Shown one piece after another: positions 1 through 7,640 of a stretch of DNA of 38,890 nt. Positions within the stretch are counted from its first letter, which is position 1. Each line of letters starts with the position of its first letter. The notes under the pieces are model-generated. The model had not been told where the DNA came from. It saw only the letters and a list, made by a program, of their open reading frames with translations, and made no database searches. The stretch covers positions 1-38,890 of the forward strand of contig JACQZM010000261.1 of NCBI GenBank assembly GCA_016213885.1. The letters are read 5' to 3'. The DNA comes from Candidatus Rifleibacteriota bacterium. Lineage in GTDB: Bacteria; Muiribacteriota; UBA6191; JACPRK01; JACQZM01. Both the position numbers and the translations under genes were made by a program.

Positions 1-329
1 CACATCGCCTGCGGCGGCCCACGGTATTTTCCCAGGCCGCACCCCAGTTTGTCTATCGTTTTCTTGCGAAACTTCTTTTTCCCAGGCCATCGCGGCGCCA
101 GGCCCGGTCAGGCCCGCTGAACACGTGCGTCAGCGGTGCGCCGTCCCGACAGCGGGTCCTGGCGGCGAGGAACCGCTCCCGGAGCCCGGGCCGGTCTCGA
201 CCTCCCGGGGCGACGCGAGCAGCCTCGAACGGGCCAGGCGTCACCACGGGACAGACCGCCGGTTCGCGACCGGAGCCGCTTCCCCACCTCCGGAGCGCGG
301 CTCCTCGCCGCCCGGACTCCCCTGACGCC
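1..329. other. No supported gene
   Basis: I see no confident gene here. The minus strand stays open to position 53, and a GTG at about 244 would give a roughly 63-residue Arg-rich peptide. It has no clear ribosome-binding site and no recognisable motif, and long open frames are common by chance at this GC content. The region lies downstream of the small gene ending at 330. Confidence 0.4.
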
Positions 330-653
330 TCACCCCTCGGCCGCAACCGGCAGGTCGACGGCCTCTTCGTCCCGGCGGCGCCGGACGGCCCTGAGCGCGA
401 CACGCCGGGGGGGCTTGCCGGGTTCGTACACTCCGGCGTCCGGGGGACGCTCGGCTTCTTCCACCGGATTGAACGGACACAGACCGCAGATCGCATCCAG
501 CTCGCCGGTCGCCAGTCCGGTGCGCTGCCTGATCTTCCGGAGATGGAGCTCCGACGAGACTCCGAAACGTTCCAGCAAGACCTCCGTGCATCGCGAGGTC
601 GAGATCGCGCGTCTGTGAAGCGGACAGGGAAGCTGTGCCTTCTGACTGCTCAT
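330..653 (-). CDS. Small cysteine-containing protein, unknown function
   Basis: A 107-residue soluble protein that I do not recognise. The start is supported by a GAAAGGA Shine-Dalgarno seven bases before the ATG at 653. An out-of-frame ATG at 657 has poorer spacing. Codon third positions are mostly G or C, as in the surrounding real genes. Cysteines fall in a CPLHR segment near residue 10, at about residue 22, and in a CGLCPFNP segment near residue 60. This pattern could bind a metal or form disulfides, which is inference. The C-terminal 40 residues are basic and low in complexity. The reading frame upstream is open apart from TGA codons as far as the next small gene at 936-1256, which has a near-identical ribosome-binding site, so the two may belong together. 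Confidence 0.5.
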   Translation of the reverse strand: MSSQKAQLPCPLHRRAISTSRCTEVLLERFGVSSELHLRKIRQRTGLATGELDAICGLCPFNPVEEAERPPDAGVYEPGKPPRRVALRAVRRRRDEEAVDLPVAAEG

Positions 654-935
654 TCATCGGTCCTTTCTCGTTCTGCCTTCTGGTGCCTCGAGAGACGTCC
701 GGAAACCCCACAGCCTCCCGCGGCCCTCGTCTTCCCGATGGAGCGTCGGTCTGTTCGTCGCCCTCTTTGCGGAAGACCCGACCACCATGAAAGGGCCTTG
801 CCAGGTCAGCCGCTCTTGCTTCCGTTCGTCGATCGCCGCCTGCCGAGCCGTTTCCGGTCAGGTCGACGCGAGGGGGGGGGCGATCTCCCGGTGTGACGCG
901 CTGTCCCATGAGCGCCGACACCGAGACAAAAGGCC

Positions 936-1256
936 TCAGGAAGAAGCGGCCTGCGGCACGGCACTCCAGCCTGGACGCTCTAGCCACGGAAACCTCTCCA
1001 GGAACAGGTCGATCGCCGCCTGGTGGCCAGGACACCGGTTCAACAGCCGGCCGAGGAAGAGCGGGGGGATCTTCACCCACCGTGGTCGATCCGCCCCGGC
1101 ACAGAGGCGACACCGACACCGGACCAGACCCAGCACGGGTGCAGCCGGCGGCAACTCTCCGGTCGGATCGACCGGAACGACCAGCACCATGGGAACCGGG
1201 TGGTGGATCTTCAGCAGCCGAAGATACCGGCGTGGCTTTCGCGATGAAACCGGCAT
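936..1256 (-). CDS. Small cysteine-containing protein, unknown function
   Basis: A 106-residue protein without a family I can name. An AAAGGA Shine-Dalgarno lies seven bases before the ATG at 1256, and codon use is GC-rich at third positions. The first half has a short hydrophobic stretch (PMVLVVPVD), followed by a CRCRLC cluster near residue 50 and an RCPGH segment near residue 75, together resembling a possible zinc site. It ends with a TGA at 936-938. It lies in the same frame as the 330-653 gene, with only three TGA codons between the two. A longer start at 1370 is possible but has no ribosome-binding site, and the added N-terminus looks non-coding. Confidence 0.45.
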   Translation of the reverse strand: MPVSSRKPRRYLRLLKIHHPVPMVLVVPVDPTGELPPAAPVLGLVRCRCRLCAGADRPRWVKIPPLFLGRLLNRCPGHQAAIDLFLERFPWLERPGWSAVPQAASS

Positions 1257-1398
1257 GGAACCATCCTTTCGTCGTGACGACACGGCTGACCGGGCCTCTT
1301 GGGCGCTCTGGTCGGTCCCGCGATGGGACGAATGACTCGGATGGATCCGGGTGGGAAGCCTCGAGGTCATCGGGCTTCCTAGAAATTGTGTTCTCCAG

Positions 1399-1422
1399 GT
1401 GGGGGTTCTGTAAAGCCCCCAC
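1399..1422 (-). terminator. GC-rich hairpin downstream of 1513-2157 gene
   Basis: GTGGGGG at 1399-1405 pairs with CCCCCAC at 1416-1422 across a 10-base loop. It lies 90 bases beyond the stop of the minus-strand gene ending at 1513. The minus-strand bases that follow contain only a short T run, so this is at best a weak intrinsic terminator. Confidence 0.3.
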
Positions 1423-1512
1423 GATCGTCATCGACAGGAACCTTCGATGGTCGGGCGCCGGCGCCTCGCCCATGGAATCCCAGGCCCGGATCTGGTGGGA
1501 TGAGAGAGGGGA

Positions 1513-2157
1513 CTACTCGACCTCGACGCTGGGAGTGCGAGAGCCGATCTTCCAGTTCGCGTTGGCCACGGCATTCTGGCCGTCGTAGACCGTGATGTAG
1601 AGGTTCGCCTTCGGGTACAGGCTTCGCAGCAAGGGCATGAACATCGTTCCCAGCATCCGCTGGAACCGGCCCGGAGAGCTGCTCCAGGAGCGGGCGTCCA
1701 CCGTCACGATCAGGTAGGCGATCTCCACTGTCTGGCGGTAGGTCTTGAGGTCTGCCCCATCCTCCAGAGCCAGCTCGGCTTCCTCGTTGGCGATCAGCTT
1801 CAGGTAGAACCGTACGTCCCCGAAGGAGATCTCGTCGGGGAGGTAGGTGTTCAGGAACCCCCGACAGTTGGTCGACTGGGTCGCCGCTTCGTAGTTGTTG
1901 CCTTGGCTCTGATCGAAGAGGCGTCGATTCGTCCTCTCGGCGCCCGGACGGCGCTTGGATCGGTTGACCCGAGGAGCCGCGGTCTCGGTGCTCTCCCCGG
2001 CCCTCATGGACACGACCATGGGGTTCTTCTTGGCCGGAGGTCTGGCCGTGGCGTCGGTGGGCAGCCAGACCGCCGTGGCCAGACCGACCAGGAGAGCTGC
2101 CAGAGCGGCGCGGCCGGGCTGGCCGGGCCTGCAGGGACTTGGGTTCATCCGATCCAT
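1513..2157 (-). CDS. Secreted or membrane-anchored protein of unknown function
   Basis: 214 residues. The N-terminus has basic residues, then a hydrophobic segment at about residues 18-36 (ALAALLVGLATAVWL) and a likely cleavage region near ATA-RPP, so export through Sec is expected. The mature part begins with a basic, proline-rich linker and continues as a folded domain with alternating beta-like segments (AYLIVTVDAR, NLYITVYDGQ). It ends in an acidic SVEVE tail. I do not recognise the family. I chose the ATG at 2157; a second in-frame ATG at 2148 is an alternative and neither has a strong Shine-Dalgarno. It follows the 2274-4574 regulator on the same strand with a 116-base gap. Confidence 0.6.
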   Translation of the reverse strand: MDRMNPSPCRPGQPGRAALAALLVGLATAVWLPTDATARPPAKKNPMVVSMRAGESTETAAPRVNRSKRRPGAERTNRRLFDQSQGNNYEAATQSTNCRGFLNTYLPDEISFGDVRFYLKLIANEEAELALEDGADLKTYRQTVEIAYLIVTVDARSWSSSPGRFQRMLGTMFMPLLRSLYPKANLYITVYDGQNAVANANWKIGSRTPSVEVE

Positions 2158-2273
2158 AGTTCGTCCAGAGTTGAAGGCCGCACCCCGGAGGTGTCCACCC
2201 CATGTATCGAGACGATGGTTGCCCCGGCTTAGGGCCCGGCCGCAAATTCCGTGAGAAAGGTCTGGCGACCCTG

Positions 2274-4574
2274 TCAGGCCGACCGGGAGACCGGTTCCCA
2301 GGCGGCCAGCACGTAGCGGCTGGCGCGGGCGCGTCCCTGCCGCGTGACCAGGCCCAGCCGGATCAACCCGGCCAGGTCCACGACGACGGAGGTGTGGCTG
2401 GCCCTGCAGCTCTCTTCGAGGTCCGCCACCGGAGTCGGATGTCCCCCCTCGAGCGCCTGGAGGATCCTCCTCTGCCTGGCGCTCAGCTTGTCGCAACGGC
2501 TCTCCCGGAGAGTCTGGAGGATCCCCACCTTCAGATCGGGCCGCAGCCGGTTCCCGTTCATGACGTCGAGGTGGACCAGCGGCCGACCGTCGGCCCAGGG
2601 ACCCAGCCGGTCTCTGAGCCTCTGGAGCGTCTTCAAGACCTTCTGTTCGTGAACCTCGGGGTCGTAGCGGGTCTCCCACAGCCGTTGGTACAGCTGCCGT
2701 CGGGGGATCGGCCGACCCTTCTCGCGGGCCAGGGCCACCAGCGCGGCGAACAGCATGGGATGATCGCCGAAGGAGAGCCGCCGGCCGTCGCCCAGGCGGA
2801 CCTCTTGGTTCAGCAGATCCACCATCACGTCGAGCCCCGATTCCGGCGCTCCCAGCCGGGCCTCTTCCGACGAGATGAGCCGCTGGTCCGCACCGGAGAC
2901 GAGAGAGCAGTCGGCCCTTCCCAGGAGGCGATGGTGTCTCAGCGAGGCCAGCGCCGCAGCCGGGTCTTCCGCGGCCGCCCGCAGCCATCTGGAACGCCAC
3001 TCCTCGGCCTGGCTTCTTGGACCGGTGGACCGCGCGATCATCTCCCGGAGTCGAAGATAGGGGACTTCCAGATCGGGTGATGGACTGAGGCCGCGCAGCA
3101 GAGCCAGCGCACGCTCGTGGCGACCCGCCTTGTGCAGCACCGTCGCCTCCAGCAGGCGGCCTCGCGGGCCCTTGCGGAACCTGGCCGAAAGCCGGCTCAC
3201 GAGCTGCAGGGCCGCGTCGACGGCGTTCGCTCCGACCGCCAGCTCCAACAGCGACGACGCCGGCACTCCGCTCAGGCCGGCCCGATCGTCCTGGAGTCGA
3301 CGCAGCACCCGGGCCGCCAGCTCCGGTCGGCCACGCCTGGCCTCGGAGCCGGCCCATGCGATGACCAGCTTCGAGGGAACGGTCCCGCTCTCGTCGAGAC
3401 GGCCGATCGAATCGGCGATCTCATGATGCATTGCGTCATAGACCTGCGATCGGCCGCTGGCCAGAGCCGCCGAAGCGACCAGTACCAGCAGGTGCAGGCG
3501 GATCGACGTGTCCACGGCGGCCGGGACGAGCAGGAGCGCCCCATCGGCCTGGATCTGCGCGGCCGAAGGGTTGCCTGAGGCCAGGAGCGCCTCGGTGGCC
3601 AGGACCCGGGCCTGCAGCTGGTGGGCCCGGTGACGGTGGCGGCGAGCCAGGGCCAGCGCCGCAGCCGCGGCCCGCAACGCCCGTCGCGGCCTCTCCAGGA
3701 CAAGTGCTATCTGTCCCTGGAGGAGCCTGGCCTCGGTGAGCACCGTCACCGACGAGCAGGCCGCGGCGATCACCGCGGCCCGGCGAGCCAGGTGCCTGCT
3801 CGACCTCTCGTCTTCGTCCTCCAAGGCCAGCCGGGCCAGGAGGAGATGCGCCCAGGCGGATCGCTCGTCCCGGATCTTGCCGCTCGCCCGGACGAGCGTC
3901 AAGGCCGCGGCCCGGGCTTCGTCGAGCCGGCCCGTCACGGTGAGGAGCCTGGCCAGGGCCACGGAGATTCCCTGCGGGGAGGCCACGGGTTCGTCCGGGT
4001 GGTCCTCCCGGTGGCCCGGCAGCCCACCGATACAGCCCCAGTCGAGCTCCGCGCTGATCCGGTCGTCCCGCGCGGCGATCGGGTCCAGCCGCTTCAGTCG
4101 GGCCAGGTAGCGACCCGCGGCCTCGAGGTCTCCGCTCCGCGCCGCGAGCCGGCCCAGCAGACCGACGACCAGCGCCCCGGTCTCGGCGGAGGCCCCCCCC
4201 GAGAGCGCATCGGCCCGGTGGGCCAGGTGCGCCGCGACGTCCGTGGCCCCGAGTCGCTCGTGGACCAACGCCAGCCCGGCCAGGGCCTCGACCTTTCCGG
4301 GACACCCCCGGGCGGCCAGCCAGAGCCACTCCTTGTGGAGAACCCGGGCCATGTCCAGATGCCCTCGCTGCAGGGCGAGTCTGGCCGCCGTGGCCAGGGT
4401 GGTGACGTCCCCCTTGGCGACGAGACTCTGGCCCCTGGAGGCCCGGCAGGCGAGCCGGGCCAGGCTGACCCTGTATGGATCGGCAGGACCGACCGGGTCG
4501 CCGGCGGACTCGAGCGGTCGCGAATCGTGCAGGTGCGTTCCGGTGGTATCCAGCTGGAGCATGGGCGTTCGCAC
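2274..4574 (-). CDS. TPR-containing transcriptional regulator with two winged-helix domains
   Basis: 766 residues. Residues from about 50 to 560 are Ala/Leu/Arg-rich helical hairpins of TPR type, as in MalT/SARP-like regulators, and probably form a sensor or scaffold. At about 600-690 there is a winged-helix domain of OmpR C-terminal type, with a LGDGRRLSFGDHPMLFAAL start and a recognition-helix region ending in KTLQRLRDRLG. A second short helix-turn-helix follows at about 700-760 (LSARQRRILQALEGG onward). There is no receiver, ATPase or membrane segment, so the input signal is unknown. The ATG at 4574 lies about 55 bases downstream of the expected start from a TTGACA-based promoter (4642-4670). 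The gene is divergent from rtcB, so control of rtcB, of itself, or of both is plausible but inferred. Confidence 0.75.
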   Translation of the reverse strand: MRTPMLQLDTTGTHLHDSRPLESAGDPVGPADPYRVSLARLACRASRGQSLVAKGDVTTLATAARLALQRGHLDMARVLHKEWLWLAARGCPGKVEALAGLALVHERLGATDVAAHLAHRADALSGGASAETGALVVGLLGRLAARSGDLEAAGRYLARLKRLDPIAARDDRISAELDWGCIGGLPGHREDHPDEPVASPQGISVALARLLTVTGRLDEARAAALTLVRASGKIRDERSAWAHLLLARLALEDEDERSSRHLARRAAVIAAACSSVTVLTEARLLQGQIALVLERPRRALRAAAAALALARRHRHRAHQLQARVLATEALLASGNPSAAQIQADGALLLVPAAVDTSIRLHLLVLVASAALASGRSQVYDAMHHEIADSIGRLDESGTVPSKLVIAWAGSEARRGRPELAARVLRRLQDDRAGLSGVPASSLLELAVGANAVDAALQLVSRLSARFRKGPRGRLLEATVLHKAGRHERALALLRGLSPSPDLEVPYLRLREMIARSTGPRSQAEEWRSRWLRAAAEDPAAALASLRHHRLLGRADCSLVSGADQRLISSEEARLGAPESGLDVMVDLLNQEVRLGDGRRLSFGDHPMLFAALVALAREKGRPIPRRQLYQRLWETRYDPEVHEQKVLKTLQRLRDRLGPWADGRPLVHLDVMNGNRLRPDLKVGILQTLRESRCDKLSARQRRILQALEGGHPTPVADLEESCRASHTSVVVDLAGLIRLGLVTRQGRARASRYVLAAWEPVSRSA

Positions 4575-4628
4575 TCCTCGGTCGGGCCTCCGATCGCACT
4601 GTGCGGCCCGGCCTGATCAATATGTGGT

Positions 4629-4670
4629 ATGTCAATGTCAAATACTAATACTATTAGTTGTATGTGTCAA
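4629..4670 (-). promoter_or_regulatory. AT-rich promoter/operator between regulator and rtcB
   Basis: On the minus strand a perfect -35 TTGACA (4665-4670) and a -10 TAGTAT (4642-4647) are 17 bases apart, directed at the 2274-4574 regulator. The -10 overlaps a perfect inverted repeat, ACTAAT-3-ATTAGT, at 4644-4658. Two further TTGACA hexamers stand in tandem at 4630-4641. The block is strikingly AT-rich for this genome. It is probably an operator, with the bound protein unknown; autoregulation by the adjacent winged-helix protein is a guess. Confidence 0.6.
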
Positions 4671-4725
4671 TCCCTGGCGCGGCGCACCACCTTGAAGAGG
4701 AGGGGCGTCAGGGGATGGCGCGGGG

Positions 4726-4731
4726 TATAGT
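4726..4731 (+). promoter_or_regulatory. Possible -10 box of rtcB
   Basis: TATAGT lies 38 bases before the rtcB ATG, facing it. I see no good -35 at 16-18 bases, so an activator or a different sigma factor may be involved. Confidence 0.35.
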
Positions 4732-4768
4732 TTCCGAAGGGGTCGCGAAGACGCCGCCGGGGAGAGCC

Positions 4769-6208
4769 ATGGAGCTGGAACGAGTCACCGAGAATCTCTG
4801 GGAGTTGCCGCGCAGGGGCAAGATGAGGGTGCCCGGGCGGATCTACGCCAGCGAGAGCTTGTTGCCCGACATCCGTGTGGGCAAGGCGCTGGAACAGGTG
4901 ATCAACGTGGCGTGGCTCCCGGGGATCGTCGGCCACTCCCTGGCGATGCCGGACATCCACTGGGGATACGGCTTCCCGATCGGCGGAGTGGCTGCCACCG
5001 ATCCGGAGGAGGGCGGGGTCGTCTCGCCGGGCGGGGTGGGCTACGACATCAACTGCGGCGTGAGACTCGTGGCCAGCCGGCTGGGGCTCAAAGACGTCGA
5101 GTCGCGACTGAAAGACCTGGTGTACGCCTTGTTCTCAGCCGTACCGTGCGGTGTCGGCTCCTCCGGGGCCACCAGCCGGCTGGACAAGACGACGCTGGGA
5201 AGGGTGGCCCGCCAGGGGGCCCGCTGGACCGTGGACCAGGGCATGGGCCAGCCGGCGGACCTGAGTCACATAGAGGAAGACGGCGCCATGGACGGGGCGG
5301 ATCCGTCGGCGGTCTCCTCGCGGGCGGCGGAGAGAGGTCTGGACCAGCTGGGAACGCTGGGGTCGGGGAACCACTTCGTGGAGCTGGACATCGTGGAAGA
5401 GGTGTTCGACCGCGCCGCGGCCCGGTCGTTCGGACTCGACGAAGGCAAGATCGCCTTCCAGATCCACTGCGGCTCGAGGGGATACGGGTACCAGATCTGC
5501 GAGGACTTCCTCGGGGTGATGGAGAAGGCGGTCAAGAAGTACCGGATCGATCTCCCGGATCGGCAGCTGGCGTGCGCGCCCGTGGGCTCCCCCGAGGTGG
5601 ACCACTACCTGGCCGCGTTCCGCTGCGCCGCCAACTACGCCTTCGCCAATCGCCAGGCCATCATGGTGCTGGCCCAGCGGGCGATGGAGCGAGTGCTGGG
5701 GCGGGGACCCGAGGACTGTGGCTGGCATCTGGTCTACGACGTACCCCACAACATCGTGAAGCCCGAGAGCCACGAGGTCGACGGAAGGCGCCGCAAGCTG
5801 TACGTGCACCGGAAAGGGGCGACGAGAGCGTTCCCCAAAGGGCACCCGGCGCTGCCGGCGGACTACCGGAGCGTGGGGCAGCCGGTGCTGATCCCCGGCG
5901 ACATGGGGCGCGCCTCCTTCGTGTGCGTGGGGGAAGCGGGGAGCCTGGTCGAGACGTTCGGATCGACCTGTCACGGCGCCGGGAGGGTTCTCTCGCGGAC
6001 CCAGGCCATGAAGCGAGCCAGAGGGCGCTCGATCGAGCAGGAGCTGGCCGACAGGGGAATCGTGGTGAAGAGCCGGGGAAGGTCCACGCTGGCCGAGGAG
6101 ATGTCGGACGCCTACAAGGACGTGTCCGACGTGGTGAACGTGCTCCACGACGCCGGGATCCACCGGAAGGTCGCCCGGCTGCGCCCCCTGGGTGTCATCA
6201 AGGGCTGA
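4769..6208 (+). CDS. rtcB: RNA-splicing ligase RtcB
   Basis: 479 residues, the normal length of RtcB. RtcB joins RNA ends carrying a 2',3'-cyclic phosphate or 3'-phosphate to 5'-hydroxyl ends, using GTP and Mn2+, in RNA repair or tRNA maturation. The hallmark residues are present: DINCGVR with the metal-binding Cys96, SGNHF with His202, QIHCGSRG with His233, DVPHN with His327, and the CHGAGR motif whose His402 accepts GMP. The ATG at 4769 has a GGAGAG ribosome-binding site and matches the usual N-terminus; upstream in-frame ATGs are not needed. No archease or RtcA gene is adjacent. The divergent regulator gene may control it. Confidence 0.95.
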   Translation: MELERVTENLWELPRRGKMRVPGRIYASESLLPDIRVGKALEQVINVAWLPGIVGHSLAMPDIHWGYGFPIGGVAATDPEEGGVVSPGGVGYDINCGVRLVASRLGLKDVESRLKDLVYALFSAVPCGVGSSGATSRLDKTTLGRVARQGARWTVDQGMGQPADLSHIEEDGAMDGADPSAVSSRAAERGLDQLGTLGSGNHFVELDIVEEVFDRAAARSFGLDEGKIAFQIHCGSRGYGYQICEDFLGVMEKAVKKYRIDLPDRQLACAPVGSPEVDHYLAAFRCAANYAFANRQAIMVLAQRAMERVLGRGPEDCGWHLVYDVPHNIVKPESHEVDGRRRKLYVHRKGATRAFPKGHPALPADYRSVGQPVLIPGDMGRASFVCVGEAGSLVETFGSTCHGAGRVLSRTQAMKRARGRSIEQELADRGIVVKSRGRSTLAEEMSDAYKDVSDVVNVLHDAGIHRKVARLRPLGVIKG

Positions 6209-6284
6209 GAAAGCCTCCGGCGGACCGGACGGACCGGGTTCCTCCTGGTCGTTCTCAGGAGAGGGTCGAAGACCGCTGGGCGAT

Positions 6285-7148
6285 TCAGTCGAAATAGAAG
6301 TCCTTGAGCTTCTTGAGCCTCGAGGGATGGCGGAGCTGCTTCAGCGCCTTCGCCTCGATCTGGCGGATCCGCTCCCTGGAGAGACCGAACTTCTCACCGA
6401 TCTCCTCCAGGGTCATCTCCTTGCCGCTGATGAGGCCGAACCGGTACTTGACGACCATCTGCTCCTTGAACGACAGGGTCTTGAGCACGTCCTCCAGGTG
6501 CTCCCGGAGGAGCTTGTTCTTGATGATGTCCTCGGGACGAGGCATGCCCTTGGACTCGAGAAAGAACGACAGGGTCGACGACTCTTCATCCTTGAGCCGG
6601 GAGTACTCCAGCGAGATGGTGTCCTTGTCGGCCCGGAACGCCTCCCGGATCTTCCACTTCGGGATGTTGAGCGTCTGCGCCAGCTCCTCGACCGTGGGGG
6701 TCCGACCCAGCTTGGTGGACAGGTACCGCGTCACCTTGTTGATCTTGGTGATCGTCTCGTTCATGTGTACCGGGATTCGGATGTTCCGGCTCTGGTTGGC
6801 CAAGGCGCGGATGATCGACTGCTTGACCCACCAGATGGCCCGGATCAGGCCCTTGTTTCCTTCCTGGATGAGGTCCAGGAGAGGGACGCCACGCTGGGAG
6901 TACTTCTTCGCGATGGAGATGACCAGACGCAGGTTGGACTGGATGAGGATCTCCCTGGCCTTCTCGTCGTTGTTGCTGATGGAGCGCGCCAGCGCGACTT
7001 CTTCCTGGGCGGTCAACAGCGAATGCTGAGAGACGTCTTTCAGATAGGAGGTGATGATGTTCTGGTCGAGCTCAGGGTGGGGTGGTCGGCCTATCCGCTT
7101 GATAGCCGGCTTCTTGGCCACCTTGTTCTGGACCTTTGCGGCGTTCAT
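6285..7148 (-). CDS. Sigma-70 family factor with a 16-residue gap in regions 2.2-2.3
   Basis: 287 residues, resembling group 1/2 sigma-70 factors. Region 1.2 lies at about 29-60 and region 2.1 at about 65-90. Region 3 (RIPVHMNETITKINK) follows, then region 4 with a helix-turn-helix (LEEIGEKFGLSRERIRQIEA) and the C-terminal LKKLKDF. Between GLIRA (to Ala104) and WW (106-107) only one residue remains where sigma-70 proteins have about 17 (in E. coli, from VDKF to TYAT). The gap removes the end of region 2.2 and nearly all of region 2.3, the core-binding and -10 melting aromatic patch, while keeping the frame. The start ATG at 7148 has a GGGAGC ribosome-binding site. The gene converges with rtcB. 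It could be a divergent real factor, a damaged gene, or an assembly deletion of 48 bases. Confidence 0.85.
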   Translation of the reverse strand: MNAAKVQNKVAKKPAIKRIGRPPHPELDQNIITSYLKDVSQHSLLTAQEEVALARSISNNDEKAREILIQSNLRLVISIAKKYSQRGVPLLDLIQEGNKGLIRAIWWVKQSIIRALANQSRNIRIPVHMNETITKINKVTRYLSTKLGRTPTVEELAQTLNIPKWKIREAFRADKDTISLEYSRLKDEESSTLSFFLESKGMPRPEDIIKNKLLREHLEDVLKTLSFKEQMVVKYRFGLISGKEMTLEEIGEKFGLSRERIRQIEAKALKQLRHPSRLKKLKDFYFD

Positions 7149-7640
7149 CGGGGCTCCCGCACGCTCTCCGGCGCAGCTGAAGCCGGAAGAGCATCCTGTC
7201 TCGACGGTAGCTGGTTCGTAGCCACCCCCCTCCCAGCCCACCGCGCCGCTGAAGTCAGCCCGGATCGACAACGGCGAACGCACCCTGGACCTCGACATTC
7301 GCGCCTTCCCTTCCCGCTGGCATTCGATGCAACCGGGGCACCGTCCGGTGCCCTTCCCGGGCGTCCCCCGACCCCCTCTGGATCGGGCGCGGCCCCCGGA
7401 GAACACAAAACCGCAGGCCAGCTCACGGGCCTGCTCGCCTCTGCTTTTCTTATTTTGTTCGGGGCGTCGGGACTGTCCTCCACATGAGTTAGACCCTCTG
7501 ACAAGAGAAATGTTTCTCCGTTGACACACCTCCCATCAATTCGTCGCGGATTCTCGTGGCCCACGGTCGAGACGCCGGCGCGACCCGCGAATTGACCCGA
7601 GCCCGGTGGGGGGCTACTATAAGGGATCTGCCACTCTATC
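7149..7640. promoter_or_regulatory. Divergent control region between sigma factor and copper ATPase
   Basis: A 492-base non-coding stretch. It holds two palindromes: GGGCACCG-TC-CGGTGCCC at 7336-7353 and GAGAAA-TG-TTTCTC at 7505-7518, the second directly before a TTGACA at 7521-7526 that has no matching -10. I found no convincing promoter for the minus-strand sigma gene. The ATPase promoter is listed separately. The palindromes may be operators; no known regulator site is recognised. Confidence 0.4.
7592..7620 (+). promoter_or_regulatory. Sigma70-like promoter of the copper ATPase gene
   Basis: TTGACC at 7592-7597 and TACTAT at 7615-7620 are exactly 17 bases apart and lie 20 bases before the ATPase ATG. 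The predicted leader is about 14 nt and no strong Shine-Dalgarno is visible. Confidence 0.55.

Noticed and set aside
654..935. A third small gene between the two Cys proteins
   Set aside because: A 44-residue frame ending just before 653 has no ribosome-binding site or homology I can see; kept only as part of the TGA observation.
330..1256. Selenoprotein with UGA decoding
   Set aside because: No convincing SECIS hairpin after the TGA codons and none of the three sits in a redox motif; TGA is the common chance stop at high GC.
241..1473. 410-residue open frame on the minus strand
   Set aside because: Arg/Pro/Gly-rich shadow with low third-position GC bias; overlaps the two small genes that have ribosome-binding sites.
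7521..7549. Promoter based on TTGACA at 7521
   Set aside because: No -10 box at 16-18 bases; the pair at 7592-7620 is much better placed.
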